A stretch of DNA of 64,000 bases. Origin: a virus. The stretch lies in IMG/VR virus record IMGVR_UViG_3300049847_000198, positions 48,082 to 112,081 of that record. One strand, 5' to 3'. Positions 57,497 to 64,000 of the stretch are shown here, piece by piece; position 1 is the first letter of the stretch, and the number at the start of each line of letters is the position of its first letter. The position numbers and the translations under genes were made by a program. The notes beneath the pieces were generated by a model, which worked only from the letters and a program-made list of their open reading frames with translations, was not told the DNA's origin and made no database searches.

Positions 57497-59164
57497 ATGA
57501 TGAGCATGACGGATTTTATTCCAGCCACGAAGAAACGTCAATCAGCCAGAAGACCGCATTCATTGACGGTCCCGAAGGAAATTCGGTTTGGCGATTTGCC
57601 GCCAGAATTGGCCAAGCATCCCGAAGAGGGACTCTGGATCGTCAGTTCGCTTTTTAGTCGCTCGCTTTACGATTCGCGGTACGAAAATGCCGATCAGTGG
57701 GTTCCGCTTAGCTCCAAGGTGATGGCGAAAATCGTCCGCAAAGAATGCGTCAAGAAGTGGCTTTCTTTTCTGGAACCAGAATTCATTAAGTGTCGGGGAA
57801 AGTCCTATCAGGCAGGCGTTAAGTCAAAGGAATACAGAATGAGCGACAAGTTCCGCCATCAGTCAGGGAAAACGATTCAAGTTCGAGACAAGATGGTCTC
57901 CGAGAAACTCGACGGCTGGCAGGCTGAACGAGAGGAATGGAAAGGCGACAAGACGCTGGAAATGCTTCTCAAACACCTCGACAAGATCACGATTCGGCGG
58001 CAGGCGGCCACGGACTACATCTACCATGAGAAGGACTACAGCGATCCGAGCATCAAGAACCCGGAGCACGCCAGAAACTGCGACGAGACATCAATCGAGG
58101 CGATGGCCTCAAAGCATCGCTTTTTCATCGTAGACAAGTACCGCAGAATCCACACGAACCTGACGAACATCTCGTCCGACCTGCGGCAGTTCTTGCGGCT
58201 ACGGAAAGGCGGAGACCTGAGCGTCGTAGACATCCGCAACAGCCAACCATTCATCTTCGGCTGCCTGCTTCACGAACTGCTCGGCATGAGCGACGACATT
58301 CGCGACATGGCGACGGCAGAGATCGCTAGGCGAGTTTACGAGTACGCCAACGACGCCATCGCAGAGGACGAAAACGAACGACGCCGAGACGTGAACAAGC
58401 GTAAACGTAGTGAACATCTGACGCCATCAAGTTCCGCTGCCGCCTCGTCCGCTCCCGTTCCCCCGCTCCATCCCACACCCTTATGTGTCGGGTTTTTGGC
58501 ACAAAATGACCACTTTGAGATTCGTAAGTCTGAACAGGAACTGGAGTTACGTCAATTTAATAGCGTGTGTCCACTGCCAGACACAAAAGGCGCAAGTAAA
58601 TACAAGGTAACGACTTACGAAAACACATCTCGCTCAATTCTGTCGATTTCGTCCGAATCCGTGGTCGCGGCGATCAGACTGGCAACGTGGCACAAATCCG
58701 AGATTCAGAGGTATTCAGACCTGTGCTCTCAGGGATTGCTCTACGAGTTTTTCGCGCAGCACTTGGCGACTGGGTCGGAACTCAAAGACCCGTTGAATCG
58801 TCGCCGCCTCAAGGAGTCGTTCTTCCAAGAGACCATCTACTGCAAGAGCGTGACGGCACCTGACAGGCAACTCAGGGATGTTTTTAAGAACGAGTTTCCG
58901 GGAGTCTGGAAGATCGCCTGTCAGCTAAAATCCTCTCACCATTCCGTGCTACCCAAGCTGATGCAGTTTTTAGAGAGCGGATACATCAGGAAGGCCGTCG
59001 AGATATTCGCTCAGAAGCATCAAAATCGCTTTGTAGCCACGATCCACGATTCCCTGATGGTTGAGCACTCTCTGGCTGAAGACGCTGAGGAAGCGATCAG
59101 GGACGCTTTCAGCGGCATTCCACTGATGGTGCATACCGAGCGGCTGTCGTGGCACGCTGGGTGA
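57497..59164 (+). CDS. Polymerase-like palm-domain protein B
   Basis: 555 aa from ATG at 57497; a longer frame to 57389 would read through the hairpin. Paralogue of 4430-5971: both share the N-terminal PPEL, NLTNxSSDLRQ, motif A VVDIRNSQPFIFGCLL (Asp245), KESFFQETIYC, SHHSVLPKLMQFLESGYI and motif C ATIHDSLMVE (His516-Asp517). A Ser/Pro/Ala linker separates motifs A and B. Family A-like fold inferred. Four palindrome copies lie within 1 kb of its ends. Confidence 0.65.
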   Translation: MMSMTDFIPATKKRQSARRPHSLTVPKEIRFGDLPPELAKHPEEGLWIVSSLFSRSLYDSRYENADQWVPLSSKVMAKIVRKECVKKWLSFLEPEFIKCRGKSYQAGVKSKEYRMSDKFRHQSGKTIQVRDKMVSEKLDGWQAEREEWKGDKTLEMLLKHLDKITIRRQAATDYIYHEKDYSDPSIKNPEHARNCDETSIEAMASKHRFFIVDKYRRIHTNLTNISSDLRQFLRLRKGGDLSVVDIRNSQPFIFGCLLHELLGMSDDIRDMATAEIARRVYEYANDAIAEDENERRRDVNKRKRSEHLTPSSSAAASSAPVPPLHPTPLCVGFLAQNDHFEIRKSEQELELRQFNSVCPLPDTKGASKYKVTTYENTSRSILSISSESVVAAIRLATWHKSEIQRYSDLCSQGLLYEFFAQHLATGSELKDPLNRRRLKESFFQETIYCKSVTAPDRQLRDVFKNEFPGVWKIACQLKSSHHSVLPKLMQFLESGYIRKAVEIFAQKHQNRFVATIHDSLMVEHSLAEDAEEAIRDAFSGIPLMVHTERLSWHAG

Positions 59165-59165
59165 T

Positions 59166-59348
59166 TCAGTTCGGCTTGAACTCTTTCCACCAGAACGCAT
59201 CGAACGTCAGCCAGTCTCCGTGTAGTGATCGGTGGAACTGAACCTCGCCAGTCAGGCGATGGCGGCGAGAATCCATCTCGCGGCAGCGACCGTATTGCCA
59301 CGGCCAAAGAACGATGGCTGACCAAAAACGACCGAGCAGGCTACGTTT
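59166..59348 (-). CDS. Possible small basic protein
   Basis: 60 aa from ATG at 59348, converging on the polymerase-like gene. Trp/Arg-rich (SAIVLWPWQYGRCREMDSRR), ending WKEFKPN. The frame opens further up through the palindrome (VPRGTRKTESP). Weak ribosome site. Confidence 0.35.
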   Translation of the reverse strand, partial: KRSLLGRFWSAIVLWPWQYGRCREMDSRRHRLTGEVQFHRSLHGDWLTFDAFWWKEFKPN

Positions 59349-59367
59349 CATTGGACTTTCCGTTTTT

Positions 59368-59388
59368 CGGGTGCCGCGCGGCACTCGA
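59368..59388 (-). repeat. Dispersed palindrome 'VPRGT', copy 8
   Basis: Minus TCGAGTGCCGCGCGGCACCC; core 59371-59384. Between the small basic gene and the lipoprotein gene. Confidence 0.8.
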
Positions 59389-59390
59389 AT

Positions 59391-59660
59391 TCAATCGGTC
59401 AACTTCTTCCAGACGATTTGCCTTGGTTCGCCACGGATCGGGCCTTTCTTGAGGGCCGCTAAGAAACGATCAACATCTTCGCTCGGAAACGGGATCAAAC
59501 AGCCTCTCGTTGGCGGATATCCGCTGCACTGGCAATCGACATGGCAGTCGTCGGACAGTCGGATTGCCTGCGGTTCGGCGACTTTACCCGTGTCGGGTAT
59601 GCACCCGGCAATCGCAGCAGCCAGAGTGGCTGACGATTTCAGTAGGTCTCTGCGATTCAT
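59391..59660 (-). CDS. Tat-type lipoprotein
   Basis: 89 aa from ATG at 59660 with AGGAGG upstream. MNRRDLLKSSATLAAAIAGC shows a twin-arginine (RRDLL) and a lipobox (IAGC). Mature part has CHVDCQCSGYPPTRGC. Coupled by ATGA to the gene upstream. Exported, membrane-anchored; role unknown. Confidence 0.7.
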   Translation of the reverse strand: MNRRDLLKSSATLAAAIAGCIPDTGKVAEPQAIRLSDDCHVDCQCSGYPPTRGCLIPFPSEDVDRFLAALKKGPIRGEPRQIVWKKLTD

Positions 59661-59890
59661 GCGACGGCCTCCTGTAAAAACGGGATATCGAGGAGAGACC
59701 GAACCTCGGTCTGTTTCATGCCGTTCTTCTTCAGCTTGTCCAAGATCGAACCGTACTCCACGTCCGAGAGTGACATTGCTGGTCCATTGAACCAGTTGAG
59801 CATGTCGGCGTGGGACATTGGCCAATGCGCCGACAACTCCGCGAGAGAACGATTTTGCATTGCGAAACGACTTTCTGTTTGAACTGTCAT
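59657..59890 (-). CDS. Small hypothetical protein
   Basis: 77 aa, helical, MSLSDVEYGSILDKLKKNGM centre. ATGA overlap with the lipoprotein gene. No family recognised. Confidence 0.55.
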   Translation of the reverse strand: MTVQTESRFAMQNRSLAELSAHWPMSHADMLNWFNGPAMSLSDVEYGSILDKLKKNGMKQTEVRSLLDIPFLQEAVA

Positions 59891-59924
59891 TTTCTTAAAC
59901 CAATGTGGATAAACGATTTAATTC

Positions 59925-59948
59925 TTAGGTGCCAGATGGCACTCGAAA
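59925..59948 (-). repeat. Dispersed palindrome, copy 9 (variant)
   Basis: Minus TTTTCGAGTGCCATCTGGCA then CCTA; core 59929-59942, with the centre changed to AGATGG on plus. 39 nt from copy 10, same orientation. Confidence 0.75.
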
Positions 59949-59977
59949 ATTCTTGTCAGGTATTCTCTGATAAAAAC

Positions 59978-60001
59978 TCAGGTGCCGCGCGGCACTCGAA
60001 A
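59978..60001 (-). repeat. Dispersed palindrome 'VPRGT', copy 10, forming a gene end
   Basis: Minus TTTTTCGAGTGCCGCGCGGC then ACCTGA; core 59982-59995. ACC TGA supplies the last codon and stop of the minus gene at 59978. Confidence 0.85.
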
Positions 60002-60451
60002 AAACAGCAGACTGCAACGCGGCGAAATCAACAGATCAACATTATCCGATTTATCCACGAACTCTTCTTTCGTGGAATCGTACACGAGGCACTCCCAACC
60101 ATCAAATTGTTGTTTCGTCCAGAACGCCGAAACGTCCGTCATTCGGTAATTCGTCAGTTCGTTGATCGAGCAAAAAACAAAGTCCTTCGTTGCCTCTTTT
60201 GCCGCCTCAATCCACTGAAGCGGGCAGTCCGTCAACTCCAGAGAAGTCAGGCACCAGTTCGTTTTTCCAACGGCGAAATTGTGCATGACCGCTGGCCCAG
60301 CACACATCGCGTTGTTTACTATACCGTAACGAGACCCGATTCGCCAGAGTTGCTGGGGACTGTAGACGTTGACGACGATTTCTTGGAACGCTTTTTGGTA
60401 TTCGTCAATCGCTTTGGGAGCAGCCTCTCCGATAATGAGTCCTGTCCCCAT
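59978..60451 (-). CDS. Hypothetical protein ending in palindrome copy 10
   Basis: 157 aa from ATG at 60451 (GGGAG close upstream). IDEYQKAFQEIVVNVYSPQQ and NNAMCAGPAVMHNFAVGKT look like real protein, and QFDGWECLVYDSTKEEFVDK follows. Its last residues FFRVPRGT and the TGA stop come from palindrome copy 10. The first 133 nt overlap the upstream gene in another frame. No family recognised. Confidence 0.45.
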   Translation of the reverse strand: MGTGLIIGEAAPKAIDEYQKAFQEIVVNVYSPQQLWRIGSRYGIVNNAMCAGPAVMHNFAVGKTNWCLTSLELTDCPLQWIEAAKEATKDFVFCSINELTNYRMTDVSAFWTKQQFDGWECLVYDSTKEEFVDKSDNVDLLISPRCSLLFFRVPRGT

Positions 60452-61266
60452 ATCTCCCGGCTCGTTCCTTCCAAAAACAGCCCTTCTAATAGCTCGGACG
60501 GCTGGCAGGAAACTTCCGCGTCCTCCCAACGTGGCTGAATTCCAGAAGGCGCATCTTCCTGCAAAAACGCCGGACGGGGCAGCGTGAACCTCGCGTGCTT
60601 CGATGAGCTTGAAAATTGGAGATGATACTCTTTTGCGCATGCCGCGTAGATTTTTCGCTTTTCCTGCCATAGTTCATCCGATTCTTCAAAGCGACAGACC
60701 AGAATCACGTTACCGGGCGTGATCTCATGCTTAAAACAGAGCAACGCAGAAGCGATCTCGTCCACCTTGCCGGCATAGCCCTTGTTGTTTGACCACACGA
60801 TATCCGTGGCTGGCCCCTGAAGAATGATTGCCGCTGGAGTGACGTGGACCGCGATCCCGGTATTCTGGTGAAAGCTGCTCCACGGACCTTTCAGCCAGTG
60901 CCAGTGCGGGAACGATTCACGAGCGTCTTTTTCCCAAGGCGTACCACGATCAGGGATCAGAGTAGGGTAGTAGCCTAGTAGTTCAGCAAGGTGCATAAAG
61001 CCCGTGTCTGTGGGATGTATTTCAAGAACTGATCGTGCTGCCGATGAACCTTCGTGAAAGAAAGTCCCTGTCGCGAGCGGACTGTCGAGGATAAGTTTTG
61101 GCAACGCCTCGATTGCGATTTGTATCGCACGGGCAAGGAACGAATCCCTGAAATCTATCATCGTCTCCAGAGAGTCGCTGGCTAGTTCAGCATAGCATGG
61201 AGATGCGAGAGCGCGGCCCAAGATGTCTGCGATAGTCGCATTAAGATCGCTGGCTTCGGCACCCAT
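60319..61266 (-). CDS. Hypothetical protein
   Basis: 315 aa. A helical N-domain is followed by ATGTFFHEGSSAARSVLEIH, FPHWHWLKGPWSSFHQNTGI and AAIILQGPATDIVWSNNKGY. The last 45 residues are Lys/Ser-rich where the next gene begins in another frame. Its first 44 nt overlap the divergent ParB-like gene. No family recognised. Confidence 0.55.
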   Translation of the reverse strand: MGAEASDLNATIADILGRALASPCYAELASDSLETMIDFRDSFLARAIQIAIEALPKLILDSPLATGTFFHEGSSAARSVLEIHPTDTGFMHLAELLGYYPTLIPDRGTPWEKDARESFPHWHWLKGPWSSFHQNTGIAVHVTPAAIILQGPATDIVWSNNKGYAGKVDEIASALLCFKHEITPGNVILVCRFEESDELWQEKRKIYAACAKEYHLQFSSSSKHARFTLPRPAFLQEDAPSGIQPRWEDAEVSCQPSELLEGLFLEGTSREIWGQDSLSERLLPKRLTNTKKRSKKSSSTSTVPSNSGESGLVTV

Positions 61267-61888
61267 TCAGTTGGTTCCCGTTGAGAGCATTAAACTGGTC
61301 GCGCCCGCAGTTTTTGAAAGAGTGAAAATCCCTTGCAGGAAGTTTCTTCGTCAGTGTCAGTTCGGAATCATACATCCTCTTGTCGTTGCGTCGAGTGGAG
61401 AGATCATTGATGGCAATCGTCGTTATATGGCGTGCCGCGTATGGTCGCACGAAGTTGTTCCAGTAAAGGTCGCGGAATCAAAGCTAAATAGAGACTCGAT
61501 CGTGCGCTTGGCGATATTCTTGAATTCACACAGGAAGCGGCAGTTATCGCTCGCGGTTGGTGACGGTGAGCAATACGACGATCCGGTGCCAGTTGAACCA
61601 GACGACCTGGAGTCGCGCCTCAAACATGCCAGAACCGTTCTGGACTGGAGGATCGAGGACGACATTTCGTTCTCTAAGATAGTTTCCAGAAGACGCGCTG
61701 AGTTCAGTGCCGACTACGAGTCGGTGGTTGAGTCAGCTTTGGAGACGGCGAGGTCTCTGAAATCGTTCTGTTCGCTGTGGGATGATGAACCGCCTCTGCC
61801 TCTAGCCGCTGCTGCCCGCTGTGCCAAGGACGCTTTATTTCAGCTATCCCTGCTTCAAAATTCTTCGAGACGAGAAGTGCTGAAGTGA
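61223..61888 (+). CDS. ParB-like protein
   Basis: 221 aa. QLVPVESIKLVAPAVFERVK, FGIIHPLVVASSGEIIDGNR and RYMACRVWSHEVVPVKVAES form the ParB/Srx box (DGNRR). Helical remainder. Start ATG 61223 overlaps a divergent gene; a later start near 61269 would avoid that. Partition or regulatory use unknown. Confidence 0.65.
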   Translation: MSAIVALRSLASAPIQLVPVESIKLVAPAVFERVKIPCRKFLRQCQFGIIHPLVVASSGEIIDGNRRYMACRVWSHEVVPVKVAESKLNRDSIVRLAIFLNSHRKRQLSLAVGDGEQYDDPVPVEPDDLESRLKHARTVLDWRIEDDISFSKIVSRRRAEFSADYESVVESALETARSLKSFCSLWDDEPPLPLAAAARCAKDALFQLSLLQNSSRREVLK

Positions 61889-61900
61889 CTGGATTTTTGT

Positions 61901-61918
61901 TGTTTGTTTTGGTAAACT
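61901..61918 (+). promoter_or_regulatory. Promoter-like motif P4
   Basis: TGTTTGTTTTGGTAAACT, only 6 nt before the ATG at 61925, suggesting a near-leaderless message, as with P5. Confidence 0.5.
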
Positions 61919-61924
61919 GGCTGA

Positions 61925-62260
61925 ATGAAGACCAAAAAGACATTCAAGAGCCTGACCAATCAGGGATTGCTTACCGTCGATCTGTCGCACGGTCCAAATC
62001 CAGACGTTGAGATGCCTGGATCGCCGATGGGTTATTGGTCTACGCCGATTGCTCGTGGATCGTTGATGCGGACTTGCTGCGTGTCTCTGGAGTTCGCGCA
62101 GAAGCGATGTCGCCAATACATCGAACGCAACGCTATTGGTGGCGGCAACTGGACTGGCGGATTGCTGTGCGTTGATGGCGAACCGATTGGTCGCGTCAGC
62201 TACAATGGTCGTGCGTGGGACTTGGAAGACAAAGAACTCACGGAGATTCCGAGACCATGA
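61925..62260 (+). CDS. Conserved small phage protein
   Basis: 111 aa. SLEFAQKRCRQYIERNAIGG then GNWTGGLLCVDGEPIGRVSY, ending WDLEDKELTEIPRP. A recurrent phage pattern of unknown function. ATGA overlap with the next gene. Confidence 0.6.
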   Translation: MKTKKTFKSLTNQGLLTVDLSHGPNPDVEMPGSPMGYWSTPIARGSLMRTCCVSLEFAQKRCRQYIERNAIGGGNWTGGLLCVDGEPIGRVSYNGRAWDLEDKELTEIPRP

Positions 62261-62412
62261 AAAAGAAGCCTTCAAACACGAACGATGTTCCGGGAATGGT
62301 TTCGACGGGACGAACAAAAGAGTCCAAGCATGGATTCGTTCTTTACGAAGTTCGACTCAGCGACGGTAGTTTGACTTGGATTTCCGTTCCACCAAACGAC
62401 ACGAATGAATAA
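62257..62412 (+). CDS. Small hypothetical protein
   Basis: 51 aa from ATG at 62257. Lys-rich start, then GFVLYEVRLSDGSLTWISVP. Overlaps the next gene by 8 nt. No family recognised. Confidence 0.55.
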   Translation: MKKKPSNTNDVPGMVSTGRTKESKHGFVLYEVRLSDGSLTWISVPPNDTNE

Positions 62413-63388
62413 TCGCATGGACGACGAACAAAGAGTCGAGCAGATGATCGCTGACGGCAAGCAGATCACTCAGCAAGCCATTGAGCACTTCAATCCAATC
62501 GCCGTGATGTCGGCGTATTCTGGCGGCGACGATTCCATCGTCAGCACGCACTTCGGATGCGAGAACTTTTCTTCAGGAGTCGTTCATTGCAGAACAGGAA
62601 TCGGAGTCCAGAAGACTTACGATCATGTTCACGCGGTCTGCGAAAAGAGAAGCTGGAGCCTGTCAGAGTATTTCGCGAAGCCTGAAGGCAAGCGTGCTTA
62701 TGCGAAGGTTCGCAACGCTTCTGGAAAGCTAACCAGAATCCCGTGTGACGGTTCAGTGTTTCCTGGAGGCAAGTGGACTGACGGCGCAACGTCCTATGAA
62801 GAATACGTTCTGAACTTCGGATTTCCGGGACCAGCGCAGCATGGGCGTATGTTTCAAAGACTGAAGCAACGCGGCTTGAACGCCATGCGTCGCGACCTTA
62901 AACGTGGCCACAAGAAAACTGATTGCATTCTGGTTATTAGCGGCATCAGAGGTGACGAGTCAGCGATTCGTGCTGGCTACAAACGGGCTGTTCAGAAAGA
63001 CGGATCACTTGTTTGGGTGAACCCTTTCTACTGGAAGACGGCGGCTGACTTTGAAGCGTATCGTCAAGAGTTCGGCCTGCCGAGAAACCCGGTCAGCAAG
63101 ATCATCGGCATCAGCGGAGAGTGTCTTTGTGGAGCATTTGCCAGTGAAGGCGAACTGAACCTTGTCGAGAAAGTTGATCCGCAGATTGCGGCGTACATTC
63201 GAGAACTTGAGACTCGCGTTGCCGCTCAAGGCTTCCCGTGGGGCTGGGGTTCTGGTGGCCCACCGAATTGGTGGTTGAAGGCGAAGCGTAACGCAAAGAT
63301 CGGACAGGCCGCTCTCTTTGAAGAATATGAACCATCGTTCATGCCGATGTGTGTCGGCTGTGTTCGCAAACGAATTGTGCGTGCGTGA
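62405..63388 (+). CDS. PAPS-reductase/DndC-like PP-loop protein
   Basis: 327 aa. SAYSGGDDSIVSTHFGCENF holds the PP-loop SGG-D-DS; ILVISGIRGDESAIRAGY is the second family motif. Cys pairs ECLCGAF and CVGCVRKR near the C-terminus could bind a cluster. Relatives reduce PAPS or take part in DNA sulfur modification (DndC). No other dnd gene is seen here. Role in the phage unknown. Confidence 0.7.
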   Translation: MNNRMDDEQRVEQMIADGKQITQQAIEHFNPIAVMSAYSGGDDSIVSTHFGCENFSSGVVHCRTGIGVQKTYDHVHAVCEKRSWSLSEYFAKPEGKRAYAKVRNASGKLTRIPCDGSVFPGGKWTDGATSYEEYVLNFGFPGPAQHGRMFQRLKQRGLNAMRRDLKRGHKKTDCILVISGIRGDESAIRAGYKRAVQKDGSLVWVNPFYWKTAADFEAYRQEFGLPRNPVSKIIGISGECLCGAFASEGELNLVEKVDPQIAAYIRELETRVAAQGFPWGWGSGGPPNWWLKAKRNAKIGQAALFEEYEPSFMPMCVGCVRKRIVRA

Positions 63389-63401
63389 CGCTTGAAATTC
63401 T

Positions 63402-63419
63402 TGTTCGTTTTGCTAAAAT
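63402..63419 (+). promoter_or_regulatory. Promoter-like motif P6
   Basis: TGTTCGTTTTGCTAAAAT, 46 nt before the ATG at 63465; GAAAGGAAA ribosome site follows. Confidence 0.55.
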
Positions 63420-63464
63420 ACTCGCCGCGATAAACGAAACCAACACATCGAAAGGAAATCTGAA

Positions 63465-63758
63465 ATGGTAATTGACGGAATCGAGTATCGGCCTGTTACG
63501 GACTCTTCGAGTCCGGTCAAGATTGTCGTGTGTGATCGAGGATTCGTCTTGGTTGGACGAGTCGAGATCAAAGACAGCTACGTCACCATTTCGGACTGCT
63601 CGTGCATTCGCAATTGGGGAACATCGAAAGGTCTTGGCGAGATTGCTTCAGGAGGGCCAACCTCTTCAACAAAGATGGACGCTCAGCCGACAACGCGAGT
63701 CCACGAACTTCAGGTCGTCCAGTTGATTGATTGCGAGGCCAGCAAATGGAAGCTGTGA
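63465..63758 (+). CDS. DUF6948-like protein
   Basis: 97 aa. VKIVVCDRGFVLVGRVEIKD, CSCIRNWGTSKGLGEIASGG and TRVHELQVVQLIDCEASKW match a family I know as DUF6948 (from memory). Usually followed by a Gly-rich repeat gene, as here. Function unknown. Confidence 0.65.
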   Translation: MVIDGIEYRPVTDSSSPVKIVVCDRGFVLVGRVEIKDSYVTISDCSCIRNWGTSKGLGEIASGGPTSSTKMDAQPTTRVHELQVVQLIDCEASKWKL

Positions 63759-63964
63759 TTTCTGTCGGCAACGGCAACGGCGACGGCAACGGCAACGGCA
63801 ACGGCAACGGCGACGGCGACGGCTACGGCAACGGCTACGGCTACGGCAACGGCAACGGCAACGGCTACGGCTACGGCTACGGCTACGGCTACGGCAACGG
63901 CTACGGCTACGGCTACGGCTACGGCTACGGCAACGGCTACGGCGACGGCTACGGCGACGGCTAA
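63746..63964 (+). CDS. Gly-X dipeptide-repeat protein
   Basis: 72 aa from ATG at 63746, overlapping the upstream gene by 13 nt. MEAVISV then about 33 Gly-Asn, Gly-Asp or Gly-Tyr pairs to the TAA at 63962. All Gly codons are GGC and all partners NAC, so only one base varies. A flexible, aromatic, low-complexity protein; could phase-separate or be a surface coat. Confidence 0.6.
   Translation: MEAVISVGNGNGDGNGNGNGNGDGDGYGNGYGYGNGNGNGYGYGYGYGYGNGYGYGYGYGYGNGYGDGYGDG
63767..63961 (+). repeat. GGC-NAC hexanucleotide tandem repeat
   Basis: 195 nt of the unit GGCNAC with N = A, G or T and never C. The reverse complement is also open and reads Arg/Ser/Cys, but lacks a promoter-like motif. Confidence 0.9.
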
Positions 63965-64000
63965 AACTGCCAGGCATCCAGATGTTTGCTGACGAAGAAG

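Noticed and set aside
63666-63977. Minus frame of Arg/Ser/Cys repeats opposite the GGC-NAC tract
   Set aside because: It mirrors the tandem repeat; without start signals and with unlikely composition.
1-64000. CRISPR arrays or a diversity-generating retroelement
   Set aside because: No regularly spaced direct repeats with unique spacers and no reverse-transcriptase-like frame were seen. The Gly-X tract alone is not evidence for one.

Overview
The window reads as part of the genome of a tailed double-stranded DNA phage, or a prophage or phage-plasmid, with a tape-measure protein and therefore probably siphovirus-like. Genes are tightly packed with many ATGA/TAATG overlaps, about three quarters are on the minus strand, and there are no rRNA genes. 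A planctomycete host is my inference. It rests on a dispersed palindrome read as 'VPRGTR', a CsrA homologue, a terminal pair of genes (a DUF6948-like protein plus a Gly-X repeat protein) and a Tat-type lipoprotein starting MNRRDLLKSS. No capsid or portal gene is visible.

Layout. 1-6.8 kb (minus): the tape-measure gene, which runs off the left edge; a polymerase-like palm protein; an HU protein. 6.8-12.2 kb (minus): a 38-aa membrane peptide, a tRNA, a MazG/HisE-like pyrophosphohydrolase, the DNA sliding clamp, small zinc proteins and a CsrA-like regulator. 12.5-14.7 kb (plus): a tail-tube-like protein, a terminator and an HNH endonuclease with repeated HTH units. 14.7-19.7 kb (minus): small genes and an SF2 helicase split by an intein. 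19.7-29.4 kb (minus): a ParB-like protein, a free-standing Hint protein, an HNH nuclease, a possible small terminase, ERF recombinase, 5'-3' exonuclease and large terminase. 29.4-38 kb (minus): virion genes, including a repeat-built fibre and a 1,200-residue beta-helix-like protein. 38-39.6 kb (plus): five small genes. 39.5-48.1 kb (minus): a sugar-nucleotide island with a heptokinase-like protein, two nucleotidyltransferases, two GT9 glycosyltransferases, two HAD domains, a PRTase-HAD fusion, two methyltransferases and an inserted HNH gene. 48.2-57.3 kb (minus): three more glycosyltransferase-like genes, Cys-rich structural proteins and an RNase H fusion. 57.4-64 kb: a second polymerase-like palm protein on plus, a Tat lipoprotein, a ParB-like protein, a PAPS-reductase-like protein and a GGC-NAC tandem repeat.

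How it fits together. Replication and recombination functions (clamp, helicase, exonuclease, ERF, RNase H, HU, two polymerase-like proteins) are scattered between virion modules. The large sugar module is probably for glycosylating virion, DNA or host surface. Two sequence families tie the regions together: an 18-nt promoter-like motif (TGTTCGTTTTGGTAAAAT and variants) upstream of genes on both strands, and the palindrome TTTCGAGTGCCGCGCGGCAC with its CTGA tail, which clusters around the two polymerase-like genes. The polymerase pair plus palindromes is the best candidate here for an undescribed system.
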